A stretch of DNA of 64,000 nt. Source: Marinobacterium nitratireducens. GTDB lineage: Bacteria; Pseudomonadota; Gammaproteobacteria; Pseudomonadales; Balneatricaceae. Below, in pieces: positions 18,582 through 27,785 of the stretch; position 1 is the stretch's first letter, and every line of letters begins with the position of its first letter. Position numbers and translations under genes: made by a program. Under the pieces are notes generated by a model that worked only from the letters and a program-made list of their open reading frames with translations, had not been told where the DNA came from and did no database searches. Where the stretch lies: the NCBI RefSeq assembly GCF_014645375.1, contig NZ_BMLT01000001.1, positions 62,001-126,000 of the forward strand. The letters are read 5' to 3'.

Positions 18582-21147
18582 CACCCTGAGCGAGGACGAG
18601 GTTCGTTCGCTGCGCGCGCAAGTCGAGGCGCTGGAGCGGGACAACCAGAAACTGCGCAAGATCAATCGCGCCCTGATCGAACGGGTTGAGTCCGGCGGCG
18701 GTCATCGCGCCGACCCCTACGCGGCGTTCGAGCATTCGGTGGTGCTCGCCGAACAGGTTCGCGAACGCACCGAGGCGCTGAACAGCGCGCTATCGCAGCT
18801 CAAGCGCAGTAACCGGGCGCTGACCCAGGCCAACGAGCAGGCGGAGATGTCGCAGCAGCGCCTGTTCGATGCCATCGAGAGTATCTCGGATGCCTTCGTG
18901 CTGTTCGACAGCGGGCGGCGCATCCTGCTGTTCAACAGCCGTTTTCGTGCCTTCTGGAACGGAACCGGCGTCAGCATCGAGCCCGGCACCACCATCCAGG
19001 ATCTGACGCGGCTGGCGCGGGAGCAGGGTCTGGTGGTCGAGGAAAGCGGTGGTGACAGCCCGGTGATGAAGCTTGCCAGTGGGCGCTGGATCCAGATCAG
19101 CGAGCGCGGCACCCGCGACGGCGGACTGGTGGTGCTTTACACCGATATCACCGAACTGAAGGCGTTCGAGGAGGCGCGTCGCGAGCGCGCGCTGGCGCAG
19201 AAGTCGCGACTGTTGCAGGGGCTGGTGGATCAGCTGTCCCAGGGCGTGGCGCTGGTCACCGCCGACGGCGAGCTGGAGGTCTGGAACCGTCGCTTCATCG
19301 AGCTGGGCGGCGTCGACCCGGGACCTGCGCCCGCGACCGGTCACGCCGACCGTCTGCTGGCGCCGGTCGGGCCTATCGATACGGTGCAGGCGCGGGAAAC
19401 CAAGCTGCCGGACGGCCGCGTGCTGGAAATCCGCACTCACCCCATGCCCACCGGCGGTTACGTCAACACCTACACCGATATCACCGAGCGGCACCGCTAC
19501 GCCGAAACACTGCGCGAAAGCGAGCAGTGGATCCGCCTGATCACCGACCATGTGCCGGCGCTGATCGGTTACGTCGGCGAGGATCTGCGCTACCAGTTCA
19601 CCAACAAGGTCTACGACGAATGGTATGGCTGGCCGAGGGGCGGGCTCAACGGCCGCCTGATCAACGAGGTGCAGGGTGAGGCTCAGTTCCAGAAGATAAA
19701 ACCGTACATGGACCGCGCGCTGGCCGGCGAGAGCGTCACCTTCGAAATCGACGAGAAGAACCTGCACGGCGAGCTGCGCTGCATGCTCAAGTCCTATGTG
19801 CCCAACCTCGACAGCAACGGCCATGCGGTGGGCATTTTCGTGATGATTCGCGATATCACCGAGCGGCGGCGTACGGCTCACGCGCTGGAACAGGCCTATC
19901 AGCACCTGGAACAGCGGGTGCGCGAGCGCACCGCCGAGCTGACGGCGCTGAACGATCAGCTGCGCCAGGAGATCCAGGAGCGCGCCGCCATCGAGGCGCG
20001 CCTGCGGGAGGCCAAGAAAGAGGCGGAACAGGCCAACCTGTCCAAGACCAAGTTCCTCGCCGCCGTCAGTCACGATCTGCTGCAGCCGCTGAACGCCGCG
20101 CGGCTGTTCACCGGCGCCCTGCAGGAACAGAGCGTCGCCGAGCCGGTCTCCCGGCTGGTGGCGTCGGTGAGCAACTCGCTGGCGGACGTCGAAAGCCTGC
20201 TCAGCACCCTGGTCGATATATCCAAGCTCGACGCCGGGGTGATCCGTCCCGATATCAATGCCTTCTGCGTGCGCGCACTGCTCGAGAATATCGCCAACGA
20301 GTATCGCCAGGTCGCCAGTAACCAGGGACTCGAGCTGCACTTCGTCTCCAGCGGTGCCGTGATCGAATCCGACAGTCAGCTGCTGGCGCGCATACTGCGC
20401 AACTTCCTTTCCAACGCCCTGCGCTACACGGAACACGGCCGCATTCTGTTCGGTTGCCGGCGCCGCCGGCACAGTCTGGTGATCGAGGTCTGGGATACCG
20501 GCATTGGCATACCGGAAGAAAAGCTGACGGAAATTTTCCTCGAGTTCCGGCGCATCGCGCCGCCGTCCGGGGCACCCCATGACAAGGGCCTCGGCCTCGG
20601 GCTTGCGATCGTCGACAAGATTTCACGCATTCTCGGGCACCAGGTGGCCGTCACTTCGGTTGAGGGGCGCGGGTCGGTGTTTTCGGTCGAGGTGCCGCTC
20701 GGCAAGCTGCGGCTGATGCCGCAGGCCGATACCCAGGCTGCCGCGGTTACGGAGTCCTGGCTGCTGGGTGCGCGGCTCTGGGTGGTGGACAACGACCGGG
20801 CGATCTGCGAGGGCATGGCGACGCTGCTGCGGGGCTGGGGCTGCGAAGTGGTGACCGCGCTGTCGCTGGCGGATCTGGAACGGCAACAGAATGTGGCGCG
20901 TGGAGCGGTCGACCTGCTGATCGTCGACTACCATCTCGACGACGACGAAAACGGCGTCGACCTGGTGGCGGCGATTCGCGCACAGCGCCGCGACCGCCTG
21001 CCGGTGTTGATGGTCACCGCCAACTACAGCCACGAGCTGAAGCAGCAGATCCGGGATCTGGGCTATTTGCTGATGCACAAGCCGGTCAAGCCGATGAAGC
21101 TCAAGACCACACTGAATCACCTGCTGAACGGAAATGTGAAGCGGTAG
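18568..21147 (+). CDS. NahK/ErcS'-type hybrid sensor histidine kinase
   Basis: An 859-residue soluble kinase. Domains in order are an N-terminal coiled coil, three PAS-like domains (starting near 94, 214 and 321), a coiled-coil linker, HisKA with phospho-acceptor His502 (SHDLLQPLN), an HATPase domain with the N-box NFLSNALRYTEHG and DTGIGIPEE, and a receiver with Asp787. An AGGAGGA site lies just before the ATG, inside the end of the FIST gene. The Pseudomonas counterpart (PA1976) is called NahK or ErcS' and acts in NO signalling and in the ethanol-oxidation regulatory cascade. There is no membrane segment, so input probably comes from the FIST partner. Confidence 0.9.
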   Translation: MAGADTLSEDEVRSLRAQVEALERDNQKLRKINRALIERVESGGGHRADPYAAFEHSVVLAEQVRERTEALNSALSQLKRSNRALTQANEQAEMSQQRLFDAIESISDAFVLFDSGRRILLFNSRFRAFWNGTGVSIEPGTTIQDLTRLAREQGLVVEESGGDSPVMKLASGRWIQISERGTRDGGLVVLYTDITELKAFEEARRERALAQKSRLLQGLVDQLSQGVALVTADGELEVWNRRFIELGGVDPGPAPATGHADRLLAPVGPIDTVQARETKLPDGRVLEIRTHPMPTGGYVNTYTDITERHRYAETLRESEQWIRLITDHVPALIGYVGEDLRYQFTNKVYDEWYGWPRGGLNGRLINEVQGEAQFQKIKPYMDRALAGESVTFEIDEKNLHGELRCMLKSYVPNLDSNGHAVGIFVMIRDITERRRTAHALEQAYQHLEQRVRERTAELTALNDQLRQEIQERAAIEARLREAKKEAEQANLSKTKFLAAVSHDLLQPLNAARLFTGALQEQSVAEPVSRLVASVSNSLADVESLLSTLVDISKLDAGVIRPDINAFCVRALLENIANEYRQVASNQGLELHFVSSGAVIESDSQLLARILRNFLSNALRYTEHGRILFGCRRRRHSLVIEVWDTGIGIPEEKLTEIFLEFRRIAPPSGAPHDKGLGLGLAIVDKISRILGHQVAVTSVEGRGSVFSVEVPLGKLRLMPQADTQAAAVTESWLLGARLWVVDNDRAICEGMATLLRGWGCEVVTALSLADLERQQNVARGAVDLLIVDYHLDDDENGVDLVAAIRAQRRDRLPVLMVTANYSHELKQQIRDLGYLLMHKPVKPMKLKTTLNHLLNGNVKR

Positions 21148-21160
21148 GGCACGGCGGTGG

Positions 21161-21186
21161 TTCGCGCCGGGGCGGCGCTCCTACGG
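21161..21186. repeat. REP-like element downstream of the hybrid kinase
   Basis: A single unit of the TTCGC-stem-CTCCTACGG layout, as in the cluster at 40497, starts 14 bp after the kinase stop. The rest of the 188-bp gap holds a short hairpin with CGGGAG/CTCCCG arms. Confidence 0.65.
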
Positions 21187-21335
21187 TGGATGATCCGCGT
21201 ACCCAAACTTACGGGCACTGCCTCGCAGCGAACGGGGTGGTGCGTGCGGGAGGCAAAATGCTCCCGCTATGCGGGGGCCGAGGCTCGGTACGGCCACAAG
21301 GTCTCAACCGGCAAGACCTACCGGCTTAGACTTCC

Positions 21336-22136
21336 TTACAGGTCCCGGTCGAGCACCAGTTGCTGAATCAGCTGCTTGGCGTTGTCGTAGCCAAAAGGCT
21401 TGCTGCAGATGGCCGACACGCCGGCGGCCTGGATCGCGGCGAGGCGACTGCTGTCCTGTTCGGACGTGACCATCAACACCGGTACCGAAGGCTGCTCGCT
21501 GTGGTGGCGAATATGGGTCACCAGTTCCTCGCCGTTGATATGGGGCATGTTGTAGTCGGTGACAACCAGGTCGAAGGTTTCCGTGCGCATGATGCGCAGG
21601 GCTTCGGCGCCGTCACCGGCTTGGTGCAGGCAGCGGATTCCGAGGTTCTGCAGGAGCTGTGCCAGATACCGCCGTGACATGCCGCTGTCGTCGACCAGCA
21701 ATACCCGCAGATGCTCGAAATCGTCGATTTCGGGCGGCTCCGCATCGCTGTCGTTGAGATAAAGCAGGGTGCTCTGCAGCGCCGTGCGCAACTCGTCGCG
21801 GTCGAAGGGTTTGGGCAGAATGGCGATGGCGCCGGCCTGGCGGACCGGCTCGAGGTAACGGTAGTGGGTTTCCGAGGACACCAGCAAAAAGGTGATGTCG
21901 GCAAGGCTGGATTCGCGCCGCATGGTCGTCACCAGCTCGGTGCCGGTCATGTCCGGCAGGTGCATCGACGACAGCACGATATCGGGAGTCTCGCGGCGCA
22001 TCCGCTCCAGTGCCGCGGTGCCGCTGTCGAACGGCTCGATATGTCGGACACCCAGGCCACGCAAGGCGTCGGCAATTATGTGCCGCTGCACGCGGGAGGG
22101 CTCTACGACCAGAACCAGCAGCGAATCTAGCTTCAT
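21336..22136 (-). CDS. Tandem-receiver response regulator, first receiver degenerate
   Basis: A 266-residue protein made only of two CheY-like receivers. The second is canonical, with an acidic pair at 149-150 (LLVDD), phospho-acceptor Asp194 (VVTDYNMP), a Thr switch and a KPF lysine. The first keeps the fold and a KPF lysine (Lys109) but has Glu-Pro instead of the acidic pair and Ser57 where the acceptor Asp should be (IVLSSMHLP). It is therefore probably a pseudo-receiver. There is no DNA-binding or enzymatic output, so it likely acts by protein-protein contact. The start is the ATG at 22136; a TTG two codons upstream is less likely. Its place beside the hybrid kinase suggests it may take part in that phosphorelay. 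Confidence 0.85.
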   Translation of the reverse strand: MKLDSLLVLVVEPSRVQRHIIADALRGLGVRHIEPFDSGTAALERMRRETPDIVLSSMHLPDMTGTELVTTMRRESSLADITFLLVSSETHYRYLEPVRQAGAIAILPKPFDRDELRTALQSTLLYLNDSDAEPPEIDDFEHLRVLLVDDSGMSRRYLAQLLQNLGIRCLHQAGDGAEALRIMRTETFDLVVTDYNMPHINGEELVTHIRHHSEQPSVPVLMVTSEQDSSRLAAIQAAGVSAICSKPFGYDNAKQLIQQLVLDRDL

Positions 22137-22317
22137 GAACAAGAGTCCATTCAGTGCCGGCAGTCCGGCCCTTGGTGATCAACCGCGTGCGCCGTGACGC
22201 GGACGTGGGCCGATAGTCTCCTTCAGATGATGCGTCTGATGCAAGTGATGTCAGCCTTCAATGGCCCCGATCGGCCCCGAAGGACCTCCCGGAGCGCGGC
22301 GCCTGTTCACAGCGGCT

Positions 22318-22986
22318 TCAGCGCCGCAGATACTGGCTGAAATCGATATTGCCGGCCGACAGCACCGCCTGGATGCGGTTGTGAACGCCGAGCTTGCGCA
22401 GTATCGCCGAGACGTGGGCCTTGACCGTGGTTTCGGCGATATGCAGGTTCCAGGCGATCTGCTTGTTGGACTCGCCCTTGGACATGCGCTCGAGCACCAG
22501 TAGCTGGCGCCGGGTCAGCGAAGACAGCAGTTCCGGCGGAATCTGGTGCTCGTCGTTGCGCTGGTTGCGGCGGCTTTCCGTTTTACCGGTGCGTATGATG
22601 TCGGACGGCAGGTAGACGTTGCCGTCGAGGATCTGCTGCAGGGCCTCGGTCATCTGCTCCCGCGGCGACGATTTCGTAATGAAGCCGACCGCGCCATAGG
22701 TGATCGCCTGCAGCACCACCTGCTTGTCCTCCTCGGCCGAGACGATGACGACCGGAACCGTGGGGGAGTCGTTGCGAAGAGTGATAAGTCCGTTCAGGCC
22801 GTTCATGCCCGGCATATTGAGGTCGAGCAGAATCAGGTCGAGGTCGTCGTGCTCGGCGGTCAGCGCCAGAGCCTGGTCGAGATCTTCGGTTTCGAAGGTT
22901 TCGCAGCCGGGAAAGCTGTTGTGAATGACACTGACTATGGCCTCGCGAAAGAGGGGATGATCATCTGCAATCAGTATCTTGTACAC
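22318..22986 (-). CDS. AgmR/ErbR-type LuxR-family response regulator
   Basis: A 222-residue NarL/LuxR regulator. The receiver has the acidic pair at residues 8-9 and phospho-acceptor Asp55 (ILLDLNMPG). The C-terminal HTH reads [20 protein letters not shown], with the rest of the recognition helix through [16 protein letters not shown]. The best start is GTG 22986 with GGAGA six bases upstream; the frame stays open further but is not conserved in character. Relatives (AgmR, ErbR, PedR1) control PQQ-dependent alcohol oxidation in pseudomonads. That fits the CxxxCW and ABC genes just downstream, and it is the leading candidate to bind the GGTACC motif. Confidence 0.88.
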   Translation of the reverse strand: MYKILIADDHPLFREAIVSVIHNSFPGCETFETEDLDQALALTAEHDDLDLILLDLNMPGMNGLNGLITLRNDSPTVPVVIVSAEEDKQVVLQAITYGAVGFITKSSPREQMTEALQQILDGNVYLPSDIIRTGKTESRRNQRNDEHQIPPELLSSLTRRQLLVLERMSKGESNKQIAWNLHIAETTVKAHVSAILRKLGVHNRIQAVLSAGNIDFSQYLRR

Positions 22987-23113
22987 GCCGTTTCTCCATT
23001 TATAGTTATAGTGCGCCGCTAAAGGGGCCGGTCGGGCGGGTGCCCCGCGCAGGTGGCCGTCGCGGCGAAGCTCAGGGCACTGCAGAACACATCTTAACGC
23101 CTGCCGGGAAAAA

Positions 23114-23653
23114 TTACTGCGTTTGCGACAGGGGTACCGGATGAGCGGCTTCCAGGGGCAGCCCGGACTCGCGCCAGCCATCGGTGCCCTGCGGGTACCA
23201 GTAAAGGCCGCTGTAACCCCAGCGGGCCGCCCGGCGCACCGCATTCCACGACATCCAGCAGTCGGCGCGGCAGTAGAACACCAGCGGTGCGCCGAAATCG
23301 CCGCCGGTCACCGCTTCGAGGTGGCTGCGAAAATAGCGCTCCCAGCGCGGCTCCAGCCGGCCCTTGCCGACGTTGGGCAGCCAGTGGCTGCCGGGTATCT
23401 GATGGTACGGATGTTGTTCGATGAATATGCCTTCGCGCCAGTCGAGTGCCTGGACGTTGAGCAAAACCGGTGGCGGATTCTGCTGCAGCAGTGTCTGCAG
23501 GGTCGCGGTATCGACGGTGCGCCCGCCGTCGACCCGGTCGGGCGTCGGGCTGCGGTAGCGGTCAATGCGGTAGCCATCGGGCGAGAAGAGCGCCCCGGCC
23601 CAGGCCAGCGATATCGGGAAACAAAGTGACAGCAGCAGCATTATTGTTCTCAT
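23114..23653 (-). CDS. PQQ-dependent catabolism-associated CxxxCW rhodanese-like protein
   Basis: A 179-residue exported protein with a signal peptide ([15 protein letters not shown]) and a rhodanese-like fold ending in [17 protein letters not shown]. That C-x3-C-W sequence marks the family linked with PQQ alcohol dehydrogenase systems (TIGR03865). It probably acts in the periplasm; its reaction is not established. ATG 23653 lies directly after GAGGGT, while the Met four codons later would have better spacing. The candidate operator at 23713 is 60 bp upstream of the start. Confidence 0.85.
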   Translation of the reverse strand: MRTIMLLLSLCFPISLAWAGALFSPDGYRIDRYRSPTPDRVDGGRTVDTATLQTLLQQNPPPVLLNVQALDWREGIFIEQHPYHQIPGSHWLPNVGKGRLEPRWERYFRSHLEAVTGGDFGAPLVFYCRADCWMSWNAVRRAARWGYSGLYWYPQGTDGWRESGLPLEAAHPVPLSQTQ

Positions 23654-23712
23654 ACCCTCATTTAAGCTCGCGGGCGAGGGCGATTTGAATGCTACGTTGG
23701 AGCGGAACCAGC

Positions 23713-23730
23713 GGTACCAAAGTAGTATTT
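23713..23730 (+). promoter_or_regulatory. Candidate operator, copy B (GGTACC-type motif)
   Basis: GGTACCAAAGTAGTATTT abuts the stop codon of the DCC-family gene and lies upstream of the minus-strand CxxxCW gene. A related half-site in inverted orientation (AATGCTACGTT, 23688-23698) sits between it and that gene. Confidence 0.55.
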
Positions 23731-24102
23731 TTAGATCCGACCCTGGCGCTTGAGCCGACGCCGCACGCTCGCGTGATAGAGCCTGGCCAGCAGTGGCCTG
23801 AGCACCGGCAGCGATATGATCCAGGCCAGTGGTCGCAGCCTGGGCACGCGCCGCATCAGCAGGATGTAGGCATCGAGCTCGCGGTGGATCCGCTGCGCCT
23901 CGTCCCCGACATGCAGTTCGGTGAGCGCCAGCTGAGGGTCCACGCCGAGCTGGCGCAGGTCGTCTTCCCGGCCGTTGATATCGAACCAGACGACCTCGTC
24001 GCCGGCGGCGCGTGCCAGGCGTTCGTAGCGCGCGCGCTGGCGCCGGCACAGCGGGCAGGCGCCGTCGTAGAACACCGTCAATTTTGCACTCTGTCCTGTC
24101 AT
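23731..24102 (-). CDS. DCC-family (DUF393) thiol-disulfide oxidoreductase-like protein
   Basis: A 123-residue protein with the DxxCxxC motif (FYDGACPLCRRQ) that gives the DCC family its name. A hydrophobic stretch follows near the C-terminus (LAWIISLPVLRPLLARLY). AAGGAG lies 11 bases before ATG 24102. The family is predicted to have thioredoxin-like redox chemistry; no substrate is known here. It lies upstream of the CxxxCW gene on the same strand, but the candidate operator sits between them, so they may be separately transcribed. Confidence 0.88.
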   Translation of the reverse strand: MTGQSAKLTVFYDGACPLCRRQRARYERLARAAGDEVVWFDINGREDDLRQLGVDPQLALTELHVGDEAQRIHRELDAYILLMRRVPRLRPLAWIISLPVLRPLLARLYHASVRRRLKRQGRI

Positions 24103-24193
24103 CGGCGAAGATGCTCCTTGCCTCGAATAGCTGTCGCACACTCTTTGGACAGCACCAGGGGCCTGTATTTCCCGGACGACTGGAGGGACCCGG

Positions 24194-24778
24194 ATGTCAC
24201 GCCTGATACTGATCATCCTGGCCTGTGCGCTTGCGCTTTTGATGTTGCTGCGCGGCGGCGAGCCGGAGCTGCCCGACGGCGTTCTGGTTCCCGGTACACC
24301 GCAACAGACGGCGGTGCAGGCGAAGACATTCGAATTCGACGGCCACCGGGTCGAAGTACTGGCGGGCTTCGAGCTGGATGCCCGGGTGCTTGGCAAGGAG
24401 CGGTACTGGCTCGACCGCGAGTCGGAGCTGTCAAAATACGACCTGGCGCTGGGCTGGGGGCGGATGTCCGACAGTCGTGTGCTGGAGCAGATCGATATCT
24501 CCCAGTCCGGGCGCTGGTATCGCTGGCGTGCCGAGCGCATGCCCATTCCGCGTCGCGAGATCGAGCGTTCCAGCGCCAACATGCACCTGATTCCCGCCGA
24601 TGACTGGATAGAGAAGCAGATCGCCAAGGCCGGGCCGGGTACACTGGTGCGTATCAAAGGCTATCTGGTGAAGGTGACGAGCCCGGACGGCTGGCGCTGG
24701 AAAAGCTCGCTGACCCGTGACGATACCGGCAACGGCGCCTGCGAGTTGATATTCGTCGAGCAGTTCGAGATTCTGTAG
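24194..24778 (+). CDS. Membrane-anchored protein of unknown function
   Basis: A 194-residue protein with an N-terminal hydrophobic helix (LILIILACALALLMLL) that could be an uncleaved anchor or a signal peptide. A soluble periplasmic part follows, with conserved-looking stretches YWLDRESELSKYDLALGWG and VRIKGYLVKV. GGAGGG lies before the ATG. I recognise no named domain, and its layout does not match the PQQ-associated genes around it. Confidence 0.75.
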   Translation: MSRLILIILACALALLMLLRGGEPELPDGVLVPGTPQQTAVQAKTFEFDGHRVEVLAGFELDARVLGKERYWLDRESELSKYDLALGWGRMSDSRVLEQIDISQSGRWYRWRAERMPIPRREIERSSANMHLIPADDWIEKQIAKAGPGTLVRIKGYLVKVTSPDGWRWKSSLTRDDTGNGACELIFVEQFEIL

Positions 24779-24845
24779 GGTGCACTGAGCGCAGCGAACT
24801 GCACCTCGGGTTCCCTCACGACTTACCACTTACCACTTTCCTTCA

Positions 24846-25226
24846 ATGAACTACGATCAGGCGCGTGACTATCTGCTGAGCCGGCCCGAAGCCTGGGAGG
24901 ACTATCCCTTCGGCCCGGGAGCCGCGGTGTTCAAGATCCGCGACAAGCTGTTCGCTATCCTGATGCGCGATCAGGGACTTGCGCGCGTCAATCTCAAGTG
25001 CGATCCGGTCGAGGCGCAGATGCTGCGAGATGTTTTCGATGCGGTTCGGCCGGGTTACCACATGAACAAGCGTCACTGGAATACGGTGTCGCTGGATGGC
25101 TCGCTGCCGCGTGGCGAACTGGAGCGCATGATGGACAGATCCTACGCTCTGGTGGTCCGGGGACTTCGCGCATCGGAGCGGCGGGCGCTGGAGCTGGCCT
25201 GGGGCCCCGAGGTTTTATACCGCTGA
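24846..25226 (+). CDS. MmcQ/YjbR family protein
   Basis: A 126-residue cytoplasmic protein with the YjbR fold signature: WEDYPFGPGAAVFKI, then KLFAILM, then NLKCDPVEA and PGYHMNKRHWNTV. The family is called DNA-binding (MmcQ/YjbR) on structural grounds; a specific role is not established. No clear Shine-Dalgarno is seen before the ATG. It converges with the ABC permease gene. Confidence 0.9.
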   Translation: MNYDQARDYLLSRPEAWEDYPFGPGAAVFKIRDKLFAILMRDQGLARVNLKCDPVEAQMLRDVFDAVRPGYHMNKRHWNTVSLDGSLPRGELERMMDRSYALVVRGLRASERRALELAWGPEVLYR

Positions 25227-25270
25227 GAGCGAGTGGTGTGGGGTGAGGCGTCTGCCCGCCGCGAAAGCCC

Positions 25271-26086
25271 TCAGGTTTTGCGCCGGGCGGTCCGCTCGGG
25301 GCTGAACCCCATCACCGCCAGCATCGTGAAAACGGCGGTGGTGCCGGCGGTAATCGCCAGGGCCTGAAGGTTGAGCTCGAGGTAGAGCGCGTGCCGCACC
25401 AGCTCGACGGCGTGGCTGAACGGATTCAGCAGGCAGGCCCAGTACAGCCATTCACTGGCCTCGCGCATTTTCCACAGCGGGTAGAGCGCCGAGGAAATGA
25501 AAAACATCGGAAAAATCACGAAGTTCATCACCCCGGCGAAGTTCTCCAGCTGGCGGATACGGCTGGACAGCAGCAGGCCGATGGCGCCCAGCATCAGCGC
25601 GGTCAGCAGCAGAGCCGGCAGCACGGTCAGCAGGCCGGCGAGCGGCGGTTCGAAGCCGACCAGCAGCCAGGCCAGTGCCAGGAAGCCGTAGACCTGAATC
25701 AGCGAGATCAGGGCGATCGCCAGGAGCTTGCAAATCAGCAGCCAGGTGCGGGGCAGGGGACTCATCAGCAATACCCGCATGCTGCCCATCTCACGGTCGT
25801 ATACCATCGACAGCGAGCTCTGCATGCCGTTGAACAGCAGGATCATGCAACACAGGCCGGGGGCGATGTAGGTTTCATAGGTGATGTAGGTCTGGTACGG
25901 CGGAATGATGGCGACGCCGAGGGCGGCGCGAAAGCCGGCGGCGAACACCACCAGCCAGAGCAGGGGCCTGACCAGGGCGCTGAGAAAACGGCTGCGCTGC
26001 TGCAGAAAACGGTAAAACTCGCGCTCGAGGATGCCGCGCAGGCTGTGCCAGTAGGCCCTGGGGTCGATCGGTGGGGGCTGCTTCAT
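25271..26086 (-). CDS. ABC transporter permease, PQQ-associated (ABC-2 type)
   Basis: A 271-residue protein with six predicted helices, including LVRPLLWLVVFAAGFRAAL and the ABC-2 signature region FPMFFISSALYPLWKM. Type-2 ABC permeases usually export their substrate. The ATG overlaps the stop of the ATPase gene by four bases (ATGA). It is the last gene of a four-gene unit and resembles the efflux permease of pseudomonad ped clusters (2-phenylethanol/alcohol metabolism). The true substrate is unknown. Confidence 0.88.
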   Translation of the reverse strand: MKQPPPIDPRAYWHSLRGILEREFYRFLQQRSRFLSALVRPLLWLVVFAAGFRAALGVAIIPPYQTYITYETYIAPGLCCMILLFNGMQSSLSMVYDREMGSMRVLLMSPLPRTWLLICKLLAIALISLIQVYGFLALAWLLVGFEPPLAGLLTVLPALLLTALMLGAIGLLLSSRIRQLENFAGVMNFVIFPMFFISSALYPLWKMREASEWLYWACLLNPFSHAVELVRHALYLELNLQALAITAGTTAVFTMLAVMGFSPERTARRKT

Positions 26087-26817
26087 GCGGCCTGCTCCGG
26101 TGTGGCCGTAAGGCGTTCGAAGGCCTCCGCCAGGCTGTCGCAATCGGCGCGGCGGCACAGCTCCAGGGCGCTGGCGTCGGCGCGCAGGCGCCCCCGGTGC
26201 AGCAGCAGTACGCGATCTTCGGGGGCGATCTCTTCGATCAGGTGCGTGGCCCAGAGCGCGCACAGCCCAAGGTCGCGACAGAGCCCCCGGACATAGGCAT
26301 TGAGGTCGGCGCGGGTGCGGGTATCCAGTCCCACCGTGGCTTCGTCCAGCAGCAGGATCGCCGGTCGATGCAGCAGTGCCCGGGCGATCTCGACGCGGCG
26401 CCGGTGTCCGCCGTTGAGGTTGCGCACGCGCTCGTGCAGCCGTTCGGCCATCTGCAGACGTTCAAGCTCGGTGCGCGCGCGCTGGCGAATCTCGCGCCGC
26501 GACAGGCCGTGCAGTGAGCCGTGGTACTCGAGGTTCTGCATCACCGTCAGATCGAGATCGAGGGTGCTTTGCTGGAACACCACGCCCAGGTGTTGCATGA
26601 CGCTGGCAGAGTGCCGGCGAATGGACTGACCGAGCAACCGTATCTCGCCGTCCTGCAAGGCATAGAGCCTTGTCAGCAGTGCAAACAGGGTGCTTTTGCC
26701 GGCGCCGTTGGGCCCGAGCAGCGCGGTGAAGGTGCCTTGTCCGAGCCTGAAGCCGATGTCGGTCAGCGCCTCCCGGCCGCCATAGCGAAAGCCCAGCCCC
26801 TCGACTTCAATTGCCAT
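26083..26817 (-). CDS. ABC transporter ATP-binding protein, PQQ-associated
   Basis: A 244-residue ATPase with Walker A LLGPNGAGKST, a Q-loop in VVFQQSTLDLDLTV, the variant signature LNGGHRRRVEIARALL (Asn and His replace the usual Ser and Gln of LSGGQ), Walker B ILLLDEATVGLD and the switch His in WATHLIEE. It pairs with the permease at 25271. The ATG overlaps the preceding stop by one base (TGATG). The family corresponds to the ATPase found in PQQ-dependent alcohol dehydrogenase systems. Confidence 0.9.
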   Translation of the reverse strand: MAIEVEGLGFRYGGREALTDIGFRLGQGTFTALLGPNGAGKSTLFALLTRLYALQDGEIRLLGQSIRRHSASVMQHLGVVFQQSTLDLDLTVMQNLEYHGSLHGLSRREIRQRARTELERLQMAERLHERVRNLNGGHRRRVEIARALLHRPAILLLDEATVGLDTRTRADLNAYVRGLCRDLGLCALWATHLIEEIAPEDRVLLLHRGRLRADASALELCRRADCDSLAEAFERLTATPEQAA

Positions 26818-27785
26818 CAGGACTTCACCGCCAGGCCCCAGGGATAGCGGCCAACCTTGACCGATTTCACGACCTTGAGGGCGGCGACGTCGATTATCGA
26901 CACGTCGCCGCTGACGCCGTTGGTGGTCAGCAGTTTCGATTCGTCGGCGTTGAACTCCAGATGCCATACCCGGCGTCCGACCAGCAGGTAGTCCAGTACT
27001 TCGTAGGTCTTGGCGTCGACCACGGCGACGTGGTTGGCCGGTCCCAGCGCAACAAAGGCGTAGCGGCCATCCGAAGTCAGCTTGACACCGACCGGCTGGA
27101 CCTTGTCCGGATGCACGCCGCGAATCTGGAAGGTCAGCTTTTTGCTGATCTGGCGGGTGGCGACGTCGACCACCGAGACGGTACCGCCAATTTCCGCGCT
27201 GGCCCAGAGGGTGCTGCCGTCGTCACTGAACTCCACATGGCGCGGTCGCTGATCGACCAGGGTGTTGTCGACCAGCTGGTGGGTTTCGGTATCGATCCAG
27301 TGCAGCATGTTGGTGGTTTCGCTGGTGTTGACCGCCCATTTGCCGTCGGGGCTGACCGCCATGCCCTCGGGCTCGACACCGACGTCGATCTGCGCCAGCA
27401 CTTCGTGGCTGTCGACGTCGACCACCGTCACCAGGGCGTCGTCCTCATTGGCGATATACAGCAGCTTGTTGTTGGGGTGCAGCGCGAACTGTTCGGGGTC
27501 CTCGCCGGACGGCAGGCTGGCGATGATCTTGTGGCTGGCGACATCCATGACCTGAACGGTATCCGAATCGCTGGCGCAGATATACAGCCGGGTACCGTCC
27601 TTCGACAGCGTGATGCCGCGTGGCCGCTGACCGACCGCGATGGTTTCGATCACCTCCAGGCTGTCGAGATCGATCAGCGACAGGGTGTCGTCCTTTTCGT
27701 TGGAGACATAGGCGACCTCGGCGAAGGCCGCCGGGGTCAGCAGCAGGCTGCAAGCGAGGCTGATAAGGGTTCTGCGCAGTGTCAT
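26817..27785 (-). CDS. PQQ-associated YVTN-type beta-propeller protein
   Basis: A 322-residue exported protein with signal peptide MTLRRTLISLACSLLLTPAA and about seven ~42-residue YVTN-like repeats. Examples are VAYVSNEKDDTLSLIDLDSL and LLYIANEDDALVTVVDVDSH, which build a seven-bladed propeller. This is the repeat protein of PQQ alcohol-oxidation ABC clusters (TIGR03866). It is periplasmic; its role, perhaps as a binding or scaffold partner, is unproven. ATG 27785 overlaps the preceding stop by four bases. Confidence 0.92.
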   Translation of the reverse strand: MTLRRTLISLACSLLLTPAAFAEVAYVSNEKDDTLSLIDLDSLEVIETIAVGQRPRGITLSKDGTRLYICASDSDTVQVMDVASHKIIASLPSGEDPEQFALHPNNKLLYIANEDDALVTVVDVDSHEVLAQIDVGVEPEGMAVSPDGKWAVNTSETTNMLHWIDTETHQLVDNTLVDQRPRHVEFSDDGSTLWASAEIGGTVSVVDVATRQISKKLTFQIRGVHPDKVQPVGVKLTSDGRYAFVALGPANHVAVVDAKTYEVLDYLLVGRRVWHLEFNADESKLLTTNGVSGDVSIIDVAALKVVKSVKVGRYPWGLAVKS

